Shown: piece after piece, positions 1 to 8,868 of the stretch
Layout of the letters: each line of letters begins with the position of its first letter
Numbering within the stretch: position 1 is the stretch's first letter
NCBI GenBank assembly: GCA_021292165.1
Contig: CM037878.1
Location: forward strand, 286,804,452-286,868,451
From: Shinisaurus crocodilurus
Taxonomy: Eukaryota > Chordata > Lepidosauria > Squamata > Shinisauridae
DNA: 64,000 bases
Direction: 5' to 3'
Made by a program: the position numbers and the translations under genes
Notes under the pieces: model-generated
The model's input: only the letters and a program-made list of their open reading frames with translations
Database searches by the model: none
Told to the model about the DNA's origin: nothing

Positions 1-375
1 CTGACTCCACAAGTTCCTATTAAAATCAATGGGTTTTTGCCCCCCAACAAAATAAGGCTACTTCAGATGTGTGGCTTAAATAAATTCTAGGCACAAGTGT
101 GCCTTTTTATTTCAAAACTCTGCAACTGATTTTGACAAGAACAGACCAGGCAGACAAACCCAAAATAACCAGACAGGCAGAGGAGGCAGGGAACCCCAAA
201 GCAGGCAGGCAGAGGCGTTTGTCTTGGACAATTCAAACTGTGGAACTGGTTAAGAAGAGACCAGGCAGGCAGAGGAGGCAGGGAACCCCAGGCAGGCAGG
301 CAGGCAGAGGCAGCCAAACCCAAAATGTCTGAAAGGTTGCATTTTAGGAAAATGATTTTAAAAAATAAAATCTTC
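1..375 (-). mobile_element. Internal fragment of GACTCG-rich hAT-like element
   Basis: This stretch is the reverse complement of the central part of the element at 11027-11639: the TTTATTTAAG-type AT-rich block, the blocks rich in GGCAGGCAG, and the segment reading GTTGCATTTTAGG. It is cut by the window edge. The GGCAGGCAGAGGAGGCAGGG block occurs twice (about 173-225 and 263-315), an internal duplication absent from the 11 kb copy. Homology stops near 375, where unrelated sequence begins. No coding capacity is visible. Confidence 0.7.
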
Positions 376-415
376 GCCGGCAATCGCACTTCTCTCCACT
401 CCTTCTGGCACAGCC

Positions 416-562
416 CAGGGATGTTGAAGAGTCCTTGGTCTCGAGTCCCGAGTCGAGTCTCGAGTCCCATTAAAAATATTGGGTCTCGAGTCCGAGTCGA
501 GTCAGAGGGGGGACTCAGTCCGACTCACGAGTCGAGTCCTCGAGTCCGAGTCCCCATCCCTG
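416..562 (-). mobile_element. Short terminal-only GACTCG hAT MITE
   Basis: A 147-bp unit bounded by CAGGGATG on the left and CATCCCTG on the right, both matching the ends of the 613-bp element at 11027-11639. Between them are only the GACTCGAGTC-type subterminal repeats, so the AT-rich core is missing. The flanks GCACAGCC and CCTTCTAT do not match, so no clean target duplication is seen. It may be an internally deleted mobile derivative, or the remnant end of the fragment at 1-375 after rearrangement. Confidence 0.65.
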
Positions 563-564
563 CC

Positions 565-910
565 TTCTATCTAACTGAAGACTGATACTTACTATGTTCA
601 AAGAAACGTCTCTGGTTGTTACTATGTTCAAACAAATGTGTCTGATCGGTTAGCATGTTCAAGCGAACGCATTTGATTTGCTGAGAATGAATGAACCAGT
701 GAGTGTAAAAGCATAAAAAGACCTGCATGTCCCCTTCTCCGTTTGTTCAGCTTCTGATCCTGGCGCGAGACACAGAGCTGAGCCTTTTTGCACAAAAATA
801 AAACTTTGAAAACTCATTTCTGGTGTGCTGCTTCCCTTTTCTTGAGTATTGGCCCTCTGGGAGAGGACTCTGAGCATATTTTTGCAACACTGGCAAGCCA
901 CTGCCTCTCT
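565..910 (+). mobile_element. Endogenous retrovirus LTR-like segment (U3 end, R, U5)
   Basis: The order of signals is that of a gammaretrovirus-type LTR. A direct-repeat U3 segment (ACTATGTTCAAA-like unit at about 595, 620 and 650) is followed by a TATA-like GCATAAAAAG near 710, then a GC-richer stretch with GGCGCGAGACACAGAGC near 760-775, then the polyadenylation signal AATAAAA near 797. The 5' limit and the U5 end are unclear; the segment runs into a (CA)n tract. No internal viral genes follow, so this is a solo or truncated LTR. The class is inferred from layout only. Confidence 0.5.
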
Positions 911-917
911 TATTCTG

Positions 918-945
918 ACACACACACACACACACACACACACAC
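918..945. repeat. (CA)n microsatellite
   Basis: About 13 CA units between the LTR-like segment and the start of CR1 homology. It is translated as a His-Thr run if the long frame is read through from upstream. Confidence 0.9.
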
Positions 946-957
946 CATGGCTGTGCT

Positions 958-3238
958 GAGCTGTGCTGCTGATAACTTCCTCCTACAGAAAGTGGAGGAA
1001 GGAACTAGAGGATCGGCTATCCTTGACCTGATTCTAACCAACAGAGACGAGTTAGTGGATAAAGTGGCAGTTTCGGGAACTCTGGGGGAAAGGGACCATG
1101 TTATACTTGAGTTCTTGATTCTAACGGAAGCAAAAGCTGAGTGTAGCCAAACACGTACCCTGGATTTTAGGAAAGCCAATTTTAACAAACTCAGAACAAT
1201 GATAAGTAAGATCCCATGGCAAGCAACTCTCATGAGAAAAGGAGCCCAGGAGGGGTGGGAGTTTTTAAAAAAGGAAATTTTAAAGGTGCAATTGCAAATA
1301 ATTCCCACAAGGAAAAAAGGCAGAGAGCAACAGAAGAAGCCAATGTGGCTTCACAATAAACTCAAAGATGACCTGAAAACAAAAAAGGACACGTATAGGA
1401 AGTGGAAGGAAGGACAGGCTACAAGGGAAGAGTACAGGCAGGTAGCACAGAACTGCAGGAATAGTGTCAGGAAGGCTAAAGCTGAGAATGAGCTAAGGCT
1501 AGCGAGGAATGCTAAAAGCAACAAAAAAGCTTTCTTCAGATACGTGCACAGTAAAAGACAGAAGAAAGAACTGGTGGTTCAACTACACAATGAGGATGGC
1601 AAATTGATAACAGAAGACAAAGAAAAGGCAGAAGTGTTCAATTCCTACTTCGGCTCAGTCTTCTCCCAAAAGAGGGTCTATGACCACCCTGGCAAACCTG
1701 AAGTGCAGACTGAAGGGGCAGGATTGCAGCTTGAGATTGATAGGCAAATGGTCAAGGAGCACCTGATTACTCTGAACGAGTTTAAATCTCCAGGGCCTGA
1801 TGAGCTGCATCCTAGAGTAATAAAGGAACTGGCAGAAGAACTCTCAGAACCACTGTCTATTATCTTTGAGAAATCATGGAGGACAGGTGAAGTGCCAGAC
1901 GACTGGAGGAGGGCAAATGTTGTTCCCATCTTCAAAAAGGGCAAGAAGGAGGAACCTGGGAACTATAGGCCAGTCAGTCTGACATCAATCCCCGGGAAGA
2001 TTTTTGAGCAGATTATAAAGAAGTCAGTCTGCAAGCACCTTGAAAACAATGCAGTGATTACTAGAAGCCAGCATGGATTTGTCAAGAACAAATCCTGTCA
2101 GACTAATCTGATCTCATTTTTTGATCGGGTAACCTCCCTTGTGGACTGTGGGAATGCTGTGGACATTATATATCTGGACTTCAGCAAAGCTTTCGACAAA
2201 ATGCCTCATGATATCCTGATTAGTAAGCTAGCTAAGAGTGGGCTAGATGGAACAACTATCAGGTGGATCCACAATTGGCTACAGAATCGGACTCAAAGAG
2301 TGCTTATCAATGGTTCCTTCTCAAACTGGGGAGAGGTAACGAGCGGGGTACCACAGGGCTCGGTCCTGGGCCCGGTGCTCTTCAACATTTTTATTAATGA
2401 CTTGGATGAGGAGGTACAGGGAATGCTTATCAAATTTGCAGATGACACAAAGTTGGGTGGAACAGCTAATACTCTGGAAGACAGAAACAAAATTCAAAGT
2501 GACCTCGATAGGCTGGAGCGCTGGGCCGAAAACAACAGAATGAAATTTAATAGGGATAAATGCCAAGTGCTGCACCTAGGGAGAGGAAACCAAATGCAGA
2601 GTTACAGAATGGGGGACACTTGGCTCAACAATACTACAAGTGAGAAGGAACTTGGAATTGTGGTAGATCACAAACTGAATATGAGCCAGCAATGCGATGT
2701 GGCTGCAAAGAAGGCAAATGCTATTTTGGGCTGCATTAATAGAAGTATGGCTTCCAAATCACAGGAAGTGATAATTCCCCTTTACTCGGCACTGGTTAGG
2801 CCTCATCTTGAGTACTGCGTCCAGTTCTGGGCACCTCACTTTAAGAAGGACGTAGACAAACTGGAGAGGGTTCAGAGGAGGGCAACAAGGATGATAAAGG
2901 GACTGGAAACAAGGCCCTATGAGGAGAGACTGAAAGAACTGGGCATGTTTAGCCTTCAGAAGAGGAGACTGAGGGGAGATATGATCGCACTCTTCCAGTA
3001 TTTGACGGGATGTCACACAGAGGAGGGCCAGGATCTCTTCTCGATCATCCCAGTTTGCAGGACACGGAATAATGGGCTCAAGTTACAGGAACCTAGATTC
3101 CACCTAAACATCAGGAAAAATTTCCTGACTGTCAGAGCAATAAGACAATGGAATCAACTACCTAGGGAGGTGGTGGGCTCTCCCACTCTGGAGGCATTCA
3201 AGGTGCAGCTGGACAGCGATCTGTCAGGGATGCTTTGA
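958..3238 (+). CDS. CR1 ORF2: partial endonuclease plus reverse transcriptase
   Basis: Encodes the polyprotein that nicks target DNA and reverse-transcribes CR1 RNA at the insertion site. The frame is open from 788 to the TGA at 3236, but residues before about 958 come from the upstream LTR and (CA)n, so that start is not real. Visible parts: the tail of the endonuclease (DLILTNRDELV, then ERDH in place of the usual SDH-type motif); a basic Lys/Arg-rich linker; RT block NYRPVSLTSIPGKIFEQI; motif A YLDFSKAFD near 2170; motif B SGVPQGSVLGPVLFN near 2342; catalytic FADD at 2435-2446; then the thumb region. CR1 ORF2 is normally well over 900 residues; about 760 remain with no internal stop, suggesting a fairly recent insertion. 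The missing endonuclease makes it non-autonomous. Confidence 0.85.
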
Positions 3239-3328
3239 CCTGGATTCCTGCACTGAGCAGGGGGTTGGACTCGATGGCCTTGTAGGCCCCTTCCAACTCT
3301 ACTTTTCTATGATTCTATGATTCTATGG
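958..3328 (+). mobile_element. CR1 LINE, 5' truncated, with open ORF2
   Basis: A chicken-repeat-1 class non-LTR retrotransposon. CR1 homology starts near 958-975 inside the C-terminal part of the endonuclease domain, so the 5' UTR, ORF1 and most of the endonuclease are lost. The 3' UTR after the stop at 3236-3238 is about 90 bp, contains GGTTGGACTCGATGGCC, and ends in two to three ATTCTATG units with no poly(A), the usual CR1 ending. I see no clear target duplication, as is common for CR1. The same 3' end recurs at 15.4, 34.5, 36 and 40.6 kb. Confidence 0.9.
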
Positions 3329-3500
3329 CCCTCATGCAGGCAGACGGCATGCTGAAGATCACCCCTGCCTAGGATTTTTAGACATGTGAAAAACTCACAC
3401 AAGTTGAGCAGACTTGGAGTGGAGAAGGGAGATACTACATAGATAGATGATAGATAGATAACATTGAATTACAGAAGGGAGGTATGTCAACTTTCCACAA
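3329..3500. other. Unassigned sequence with GATA microsatellite
   Basis: A short tract of TAGATAGATGATAGATAGAT lies near 3440-3460. Nothing else recognisable is seen before the GC-richer repeat that follows. Confidence 0.4.
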
Positions 3501-3509
3501 CCTGATATC

Positions 3510-3626
3510 CGCCATATGATGAGAGAGAGGATGAGAAGCAGCTGGTGACCATGACGATGAAAAGGTAGACTCACTGAGGGATAGTGTCTTGCCCACGGGC
3601 GCTCAAAAACCTGGAGCCAGCGCTGG
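3510..3626 (-). mobile_element. Fragment of hAT-like element ending CAGCGCTGGCTCCAGG
   Basis: On the minus strand this reads CAGCGCTGGCTCCAGGTTTT, then a GGGCAAGACAC-like segment and a GTGAGTCTACC-like segment. Two other copies, at about 5290-5553 and 59853-60176, share this end, and CAGNG is the usual start of a hAT terminal repeat. Only one end is present. Confidence 0.55.
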
Positions 3627-4213
3627 TAGACTATTTATTTGTGCACTGAAGATGCTGTAAAAAATATTAATGAGTGGGGTGGGGGTGGAGAAGTCGAGAG
3701 CAGCATAAAATACTGTTGCATGAGCATTAAAGTTAATGAAATGCACACTCCTGTCAAACTATGCTTGCAGCCGTTGAGAGAGCACATCTTAATTCCTTTG
3801 CAATTGAGCCAGGTTGAAGTGGGGAAGAATCGCAGATTCCAGCTCAAGATAGCTTTAATGCTTTTATTAAGATGTTGCAGGGTAAAAAAAGAAAAGAAAA
3901 AAGATGATGATCAGGCCAGGCATCTCTGGAATATCAGCTGCCAGGCATAAATACATCCATGTAATCACCCAGTGATGACTTTGCAACCACCCCAAAGAGA
4001 ACTGGGGGAGATGACAAAAACACACACATATACACACATGTAATTACAGCAAAATTAAATTAAATTACCGGTATCACCTCTAGGGTAGGAGCATGCTTTG
4101 AGATTAGACTTAACCACCAAAAGAGAGCTCAGCAGCAGGATCTTAGTTTTCAACTAGAAAAACAACAACGGATTGCTTAATGGACAAGTGATGAAATCTG
4201 TAAAGACAGGAAC
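3627..4213. other. Intergenic sequence, nothing recognised
   Basis: AT-rich sequence with short A-runs and a CA-rich patch near 4018-4045. Short open frames lack any recognisable domain. Confidence 0.4.
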
Positions 4214-4236
4214 ATAATGGGTTGGATCCTGACTTA

Positions 4237-4336
4237 AGGCGCAATCTTATGCAAGTTTAGACAGAAAAAAAGGCCTACAACTCCCCAGGAGTTGTAGGCC
4301 ATTTTTTCCTGCCTAAACTTGCATAAGATTGCACCT
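4237..4336. mobile_element. PIF/Harbinger-like hairpin MITE
   Basis: A 100-bp almost perfect hairpin with ends AGGCGCAATC and GATTGCACCT, flanked on both sides by TTA (4234-4236 and 4337-4339). A 3-bp TTA duplication is the hallmark of PIF/Harbinger transposons. The arms contain CTTATGCAAGTTTAG and a GGCCTACAACTCC centre. A second copy lies at 19680-19784. Confidence 0.75.
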
Positions 4337-4347
4337 TTAGGCATACT

Positions 4348-4493
4348 CAGGGCTTTTTTTCTGGTGGAACTCACCGGAACTGAGTTCCAGCACCTTTTCT
4401 TCTATTAATTGCATTACAATTTAATCGCCATCTACTCCCGAGGAAATGTAATCCAAGAGTTCCGGTACCTTTTTCTCCAGAAAAAAAGCACTG
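4348..4493. mobile_element. hAT MITE with perfect 8-bp target duplication
   Basis: A 146-bp element starting CAGGGCTTTTTTTCTGG and ending CCAGAAAAAAAGCACTG. It is flanked by identical 8-bp copies of GGCATACT (4340-4347 and 4494-4501). CAGNG termini with an 8-bp duplication define a hAT element. It sits one base from the Harbinger MITE, inside the older palindromic MITE. Confidence 0.9.
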
Positions 4494-4710
4494 GGCATAC
4501 TTAAAGTACACCCATTGAAATCAGTGGGACTTAAGTAAGGCTGAGTCTGAATCCAACCCAACAAAAACGTAAGTCCCATTGATTTCAATAGGTCTCCTCT
4601 AAGTATGACTCAGCCTGGATCCAACCCAAGGTATCCCAAAGGTGTTTAGGATCGTGCATATCCACGACTGCTCCGTCGCGCACAGAATATGGACTCCAAA
4701 GAGAAAGATG

Positions 4711-4942
4711 TATCGTTTATTTATATCCCACATTTTCTCCCAGGAGTTCCTGATTCTCCCTCTCCCCCCCTTAGGGTTCCGGGCAGGTTATATTTTATCC
4801 TCACAACCACCCTGCAAGGTAGGTTAGGCTGAGAGCTAGTGTCTAGCCCAAGATCGCCCAGTGAGCTTCATGAGTGTCCATTTGAACTTGGGTCCCTCCA
4901 GTCCCAAATCTGACACCCAAACTACTACACCGCACTGGATCT
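4711..4942 (-). mobile_element. Diverged Sauria-type SINE
   Basis: Read on the minus strand it has the Sauria body: a C-box-like start near 4935, CTCACTGGGCGATC, the conserved CAGCCTAACCTACC block, GTTGTGAGGATAAAAT, and a BovB-like end near 4711. It is more diverged than the other copies and its tail is short, suggesting an older insertion. Confidence 0.6.
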
Positions 4943-5056
4943 CTAACTTGTTGCAAATAAATTAGCTTGTAGCAAACTATGGCTCTTCTTTCCTTCTCCC
5001 TCCCGTCATCTTTCCTCTCCCCTCCATACCAACCGTGATTATTTGATTATCTCATG

Positions 5057-5080
5057 GGGTGTGTGTGTGTGTGTGTGTGC
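5057..5080. repeat. (GT)n microsatellite
   Basis: About ten GT units followed by GCGTGCATGTGC. Confidence 0.9.
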
Positions 5081-5289
5081 GTGCATGTGCATGAATGATG
5101 GTTGGACGTGATTGTGTGGCTCACATAACAAATCCATATTCAACTCTTTGCAACTCTTACAGTGGATTTGAAATGGCAAGTGCTATACTGAAGGGAGGGA
5201 GAAGGGGAAACTGGGGAATTAAATAGGGGATGAAAAATATACAAATGAGCTTGTTGTTGTTTTTTAAATGTTCTTGGTTGAATATTTGT

Positions 5290-5553
5290 ACTAAAATTAA
5301 TGCCGGCCTCTCGCTCTGGCCCAGACAACGGTGGTGGCGAGGAAGAGGAGCAGGAGATGCCGTGGCCTACCTGCTCCCTGGCGCTCTGCCTGCCAAGCAA
5401 GCAAGCAAGTGGGAGCCAGGAAGAGGAAGAGGAGGAGGAAGAGGAAGAGCAGCTGGTGACCATCGCAGTGAGAAGGAAGACTCACTGAGGGCAGGGCAGC
5501 ACTGAGGGTGTCTTGTCTGAGGGACCTCAAAAACCTGGAGCCCCCGCACTGGA
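5290..5553. mobile_element. GC-rich hAT-like element, GCTCTGGCCCAGACAAC family
   Basis: Shares three blocks with 59853-60176: GGCCCAGACAACGGTGGTGG-like, the AGGAAGAGGAGG purine block, and CAGCTGGTGACCAT followed by CTCACTGAGG. It ends with CTGGAGCCCCCGCACTGG, a diverged copy of the GGAGCCAGCACTG end. Long Glu-, Ser- or Leu-rich open frames across it are translations of the purine tract, not genes. Confidence 0.55.
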
Positions 5554-5559
5554 CTTAGG

Positions 5560-5722
5560 TTAAAATCCACATTCAACCATGAAGCTTCCTGGGTGGTCTT
5601 GGGCAAGTCTCTCTCTCTCTCTCTCTCTTTCTCTCTGTGAAGATAAAATATGCATGGGGGGAGGACCATGTACACCACCTGAGCTTTTTCAAGGAAGGGC
5701 AGGATACAAATGTAACGAACAG
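5560..5722 (+). mobile_element. Diverged Sauria SINE fragment with (CT)n
   Basis: The head resembles the SINE segment CATGAAGCTYCCTGGGTG and the tail has the AAGGAAGGGCAGGATACAAATG pattern of the BovB end. A (CT)n run at 5610-5637 replaces part of the body. The tRNA-related 5' end is missing. Confidence 0.45.
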
Positions 5723-5832
5723 ATGATTTTCATATCGTCTTCTTTGTGCCCCTTTTCAGTTCACCATCTTATACTTTTGGTATTAGCACATCTCGGAAGC
5801 AACTTGTGGAATATGACTACATCATCAGTAAT

Positions 5833-5881
5833 ATCCTCCTCCTCCTCCTCCTCCTCCTCCTCCTCCTCCTCCTCCTCCTCC
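5833..5881. repeat. (TCC)n microsatellite
   Basis: About 15 TCC units directly before the SINE at 5883. Poly-Ser and poly-Glu frames here are artefacts. Confidence 0.95.
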
Positions 5882-5882
5882 G

Positions 5883-6238
5883 AGAGCCAGTGTGGCGTAG
5901 TGGTTAGAGCAGTGTGTCTCCAACCTTGGGTCCCCAGATGTTTTTGGCCTACAACTCCCAGCATGCCCCAACCAGCTATGCTGGCTGGGGCATGCTGGGA
6001 GTTGTAGGCCAAAAACATCTGGGGACCCAAGGTTGGAGAACACTGGGTTAAAGTGTCGGACTGGGACTCGGGAAATCCGGGTTCTAGTCCCCGCTCAGCC
6101 GTGAAGCTCACTGGGTGACTTTGGGCCAGTCACTGACTCTCAGCCTAACCTACCTCACAGAGGATAAAATGGAGAGGAGGAGGAGGATTATGTAAGCCGC
6201 CTTGGGTTCCTTGCAGGAAAAAAGGCGGGATATGAATA
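5883..6238 (+). mobile_element. Sauria SINE interrupted by a hAT MITE
   Basis: A tRNA-derived SINE. The A-box region TGGCGTAGTGGTTAG is at 5893-5907 and the B-box GGTTCTAGTCC near 6080. The conserved core CTCACTGGGTGACTTTGGGC and the BovB-type tail CCGCCTTGGGTTCCTTGCAG follow. The A-box half is split from the rest by the MITE at 5910-6045. The 3' half is duplicated immediately downstream. Confidence 0.85.
5910..6045. mobile_element. Palindromic hAT MITE inserted in a Sauria SINE
   Basis: A near-perfect palindrome: CAGTGTGTCTCCAACC ... GGTTGGAGAACACTG, with both arms reading GGCCTACAACTCCCAGCATG. The flanks GGTTAGAG (5902-5909) and GGTTAAAG (6046-6053) are an 8-bp target duplication with one change. 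The target is the A-box of the host SINE; MITEs at 21875 and 54439 sit at the same site. Confidence 0.88.
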
Positions 6239-6241
6239 TAA

Positions 6242-6512
6242 AACATGTGGGGACCCAAGGTTGGAGAACACTGGGTTAAAGTGTCGGACTGGGACTCGGG
6301 AGATCCGGGTTCTAGTCCCCGCTTGGGCATGAAACTCACTGGGTGACTTTGGGCCAGTCACTGACTCTCAGCCTAACCTACCTCACAGGGTCGTTGTGAA
6401 GATAAAAATGGAGAGGAGAAGGGGGAGGAGGAGGATTATGTAAGCCATCTTGGGTTCCTTGCAGGAAAAAAGGGGGGATATAAATATAATAAATAAATAA
6501 ATAAATAAATAA
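6242..6512 (+). mobile_element. Tandem duplicate: half MITE plus Sauria SINE
   Basis: Repeats the order of 6017-6238: the right arm of the palindromic MITE (TGGGGACCCAAGGTTGGAG), then GGGTTAAAGTGTCGG, then the whole SINE body and an (AATA)n tail ending near 6512. Because the MITE/SINE junction itself is copied, this is a duplication of the composite after the MITE landed, not a second insertion. Confidence 0.8.
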
Positions 6513-6514
6513 GT

Positions 6515-7612
6515 GTTACCTACCTGCGGGGTCGATTTCAGAGAGTAAGTTTGGGTGACTATTCCTCGGACCCTTGGCAACTGCGCCGTCGGGTTCCGCA
6601 GGGTACCATCTTGTCCCCAATGTTGTTTAACATCTATATGAAGCCGCAGGGAGCAGTCATTAAGGGATTGGAGCCACGAGCCATGAGTACACCAATGACA
6701 CACAGCTCAATGTCCCTGTGACAACTGAATCAGGAGAGGTCTGTGCAAGTCCTGGATCAGTGCCTGAACCCGGTGATGAGGGCCAATAAACTGAGGCTGG
6801 ATCCTGGCAAGACGGAAGCCCTGTGGGTGAGCGGGTCCCGGGTCTGGGAGACAGGCTCATTGCCTGTTCTGGATGGGGTTGCACTCCCTTTGAAAGATCA
6901 GGTTCATAGTCCGGGATTACTCCTAGGTCCGTCATTGTCGATTGGTTCGCCAGCTCCGGCCTCTCCTGGACATGGAAAGCTTGGCCACAGTGATACAGGC
7001 GCTAGTAACCTCAAGACTGGATTACTGCAATGCGCTCTATGTGGGGCTGCCCTTGAGGCTGCTCCGGAAGCAGGAGCTAGTGCAGAACGCAGCAGCTCGG
7101 CTGTTGTCGGGAGCTGCCCCTTTCCAGCATGCAACTCCTTTGCTGGAGGAACTGCACTGGCTGCCTATTCGCTACCGGGTCAGGTTTAAGGTTCTGGTAC
7201 TTGTGTACAAAGCCCGAAACAACTTGGGACCAGGTTACCTGAGAGAGTGCCTCCTCCCATACCAACCTGCCCGGTCGCTGAGGTCATCAGATGGCATGCT
7301 CCTGGTGGTTCCTCGTGGACCTTTGGCCCAACTGGAGTCCACCAGGAGAAGGGCCTTCAGTGTGGTGGTTCCATCTCTGTGGAACTCCCTGCCTCTGCAG
7401 GTCAGGCAGGCTCCGACATTGTGCCGCTTTCGGTGCCTGCTGAAGACCTCCTTGTTCCGGGAAGCCTTCTCTGCTCTTCAACCGCCAATGTAATTTTAGT
7501 TTGTTTTCAATGTATTGTTTTTTTTTTTGTTTATTTTATTTGTTTTTGTCTTTCTATTGTTCACCGCTCTGGAATCTGCTTGATGTGGAGCAGTATACAA
7601 ATACTGTAAACA
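6515..7612 (+). pseudogene. L2 LINE 3' half, degraded reverse transcriptase
   Basis: An L2-clade non-LTR retrotransposon remnant. It starts in RT motif B (a GVPQG-like segment near 6595, then LSPMLFNIYMKPQG in one frame). The catalytic YADDTQL is damaged near 6690-6705. The C-terminal region is in frame from 6942 to 7493: SRLDYCNALYVGLPL, VQNAAARLLSG, LHWLPIRYRVRFKVL, RAFSVVVPSLWNSLP. The 3' UTR is T-rich and ends near CTGTAAACAACAACAAC. Frameshifts separate the parts, so it is dead. Other L2 pieces here share the same C-terminal signature. Confidence 0.85.
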
Positions 7613-8264
7613 ACAACAACAACAAAGATTGAAAACAAAGATTGTGTGGAGAAAGCCAACCTAAGCCCCCTGCCTGACACACACACACTCACCAAGGAGG
7701 GGGGAAGGAGACCCAGGGCGGGGGAGACAGCCAGTCTCCACAGATGCCAAAGGGGACAAACATCTGCATAGAATCACCCCAGGGGGGAAGGCAGGAAGCA
7801 TCCCCAGGTTTGTCAACGCTCTCGCATATCAGCCCCATCTACATAAGACTTGAATACCTCTCCAAGAGCAGACACTTCGGCACCCCTAAGAAATGGCCAC
7901 TCAACACCATAGGATGGGACCATTAAGCAAGTGGCTTCAAAGGGACCCCATCCCACGGGGGGGGGAGGGGGGGCGTCACCCCACCTGACCCAAAAGGCCG
8001 CCCCTCAGGGAGGGTGGCAACCCACCTGATCACGGAGGGAGGGGCTACCTGAAACACCAAGGTATAAAACACCCTGCGCAAGGGAACTGGGTTGTTGGAC
8101 CTGATCAACAATCTTGCCCCATGCCTGGGGTAAGAGAATGAAGGATCGGCAACCCCGGGTAGCCACACCCGGCACGCTCCAGCTAGCTGAAATCACTGGT
8201 TGCTTGGGTTGACCGGACCCCCGGGAAACCAAGCTGAAATCACTCACAAGCCGCTTGGGTAGAC

Positions 8265-8424
8265 CAGGCCTCCGCCGGGAACCCAGCTAGCCGCTTGGGT
8301 AGACCGGGCCTCCGCCGGGAACCCAGCTAGCCGCTTGGGTAGACCGGGCCTCCGCCGGGAACCCAGCTAGCCGCTTGGGTAGACCGGGCCTCCGCCGGGA
8401 ACCCAGCTAGCAGCGTGCGGTTGA
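8265..8424. repeat. 40-bp tandem repeat, about four units
   Basis: Units begin GCCGCTTGGGTAGACC and end GAACCCAGCTA. Three central units (about 8291-8410) are identical or nearly so; the first has one change and a degenerate unit follows at 8410-8450. Looser partial units (GCTTGGGTTGACCGGACC near 8201) extend upstream. It lies between the TATA-like and poly(A) signals of the LTR-like unit. Confidence 0.9.
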
Positions 8425-8528
8425 CCGGGCCTCTGCCGGGACCCGAGCTGAACTAACTAGCTGAGAGCCCTGAAATCACGGTGTCCTCAAGACTTCTTGC
8501 TTGCTACTTTGTACCGTACTGATAAGCT

Positions 8529-8692
8529 CAGGGCCGGTGCTACCATTAGGCCAACTAGGCAGCTGCCTAGGGCGCAGGGCTAAAGGGGGCGCCAGAAACG
8601 CCTTGGAAAAAAATACAGCGCTCTCAAGTGGGAAGGGGGGCGCTAAATATCTGATCTTGCCTAGGGCACCAAACTGCCTTGCACTGGTCCTG
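8529..8692. mobile_element. hAT MITE, CAGGGCCGGTG family, perfect duplication
   Basis: A 164-bp element starting CAGGGCCGGTGCTACCATTA and ending GCACTGGTCCTG, flanked by identical GATAAGCT (8521-8528 and 8693-8700). It is a short relative of the 510-bp element at 47170-47679 and of the fragment at 27673. It interrupts the LTR-like unit cleanly. Confidence 0.9.
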
Positions 8693-8868
8693 GATAAGCT
8701 GTATTGCTGGCGTGTGTCTGGGTTTGTGAAGGTAATGTTGTAAATAAACTTGTTTTCTAAAAGATACTTCTGTGGCTATAAGTTATCCCTTTGTTCTGGG
8801 CTAAGGGTGATAGTCGCTGGGGATCTCGGAGAAGGCCGCCCCAGGACTCGCTATCCCCTTGGCACTGA

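Larger units (their letters stand above)
4214..4622. mobile_element. Palindromic MITE hosting two younger MITEs
   Basis: The outer parts (TGGGTTGGATCCTGACTTA near 4218 and the region 4502-4622) form an inverted pair around CCCATTGAAATCAGTGGGAC and its complement near 4575-4590, ending in GGATCCAACCCA. This hairpin type is abundant in reptile genomes as far as I recall. Its left arm is interrupted by the elements at 4237-4336 and 4348-4493. Confidence 0.6.
7635..8868 (+). mobile_element. LTR-like unit with TATA box, 40-bp repeats and poly(A) signal
   Basis: GC-rich sequence laid out like an LTR: a U3-like part, a TATA-like GGTATAAAACACC near 8062, a 40-bp tandem repeat (8265-8424), then GTAAATAAACTTG near 8739-8751 as a poly(A) signal and a U5-like part ending near GGCA 8862. 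No target duplication and no adjoining retroviral genes are seen, so the type is uncertain. It is older than the hAT MITE at 8529-8692, which it hosts. Confidence 0.4.

Noticed and set aside
788..957. N-terminal 57 residues of the long frame 788-3238 as part of a protein
   Set aside because: This stretch is the R-U5 part of an LTR-like segment and a (CA)n tract. CR1 homology starts only near 958, so the upstream methionine is not a real start.
5290..5530. Acidic or Ser/Leu-rich proteins on both strands
   Set aside because: Translations of a GAGGAAGAGGAGG purine tract in a transposon; all frames look equally open because of composition.
5883..5910. tRNA genes at Sauria SINE heads
   Set aside because: A- and B-box motifs are present but no cloverleaf with acceptor stem can be formed, and the unit is repeated with a LINE-type tail.
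8265..8424. CRISPR array
   Set aside because: The 40-bp units are directly tandem without spacers, and this is vertebrate DNA.
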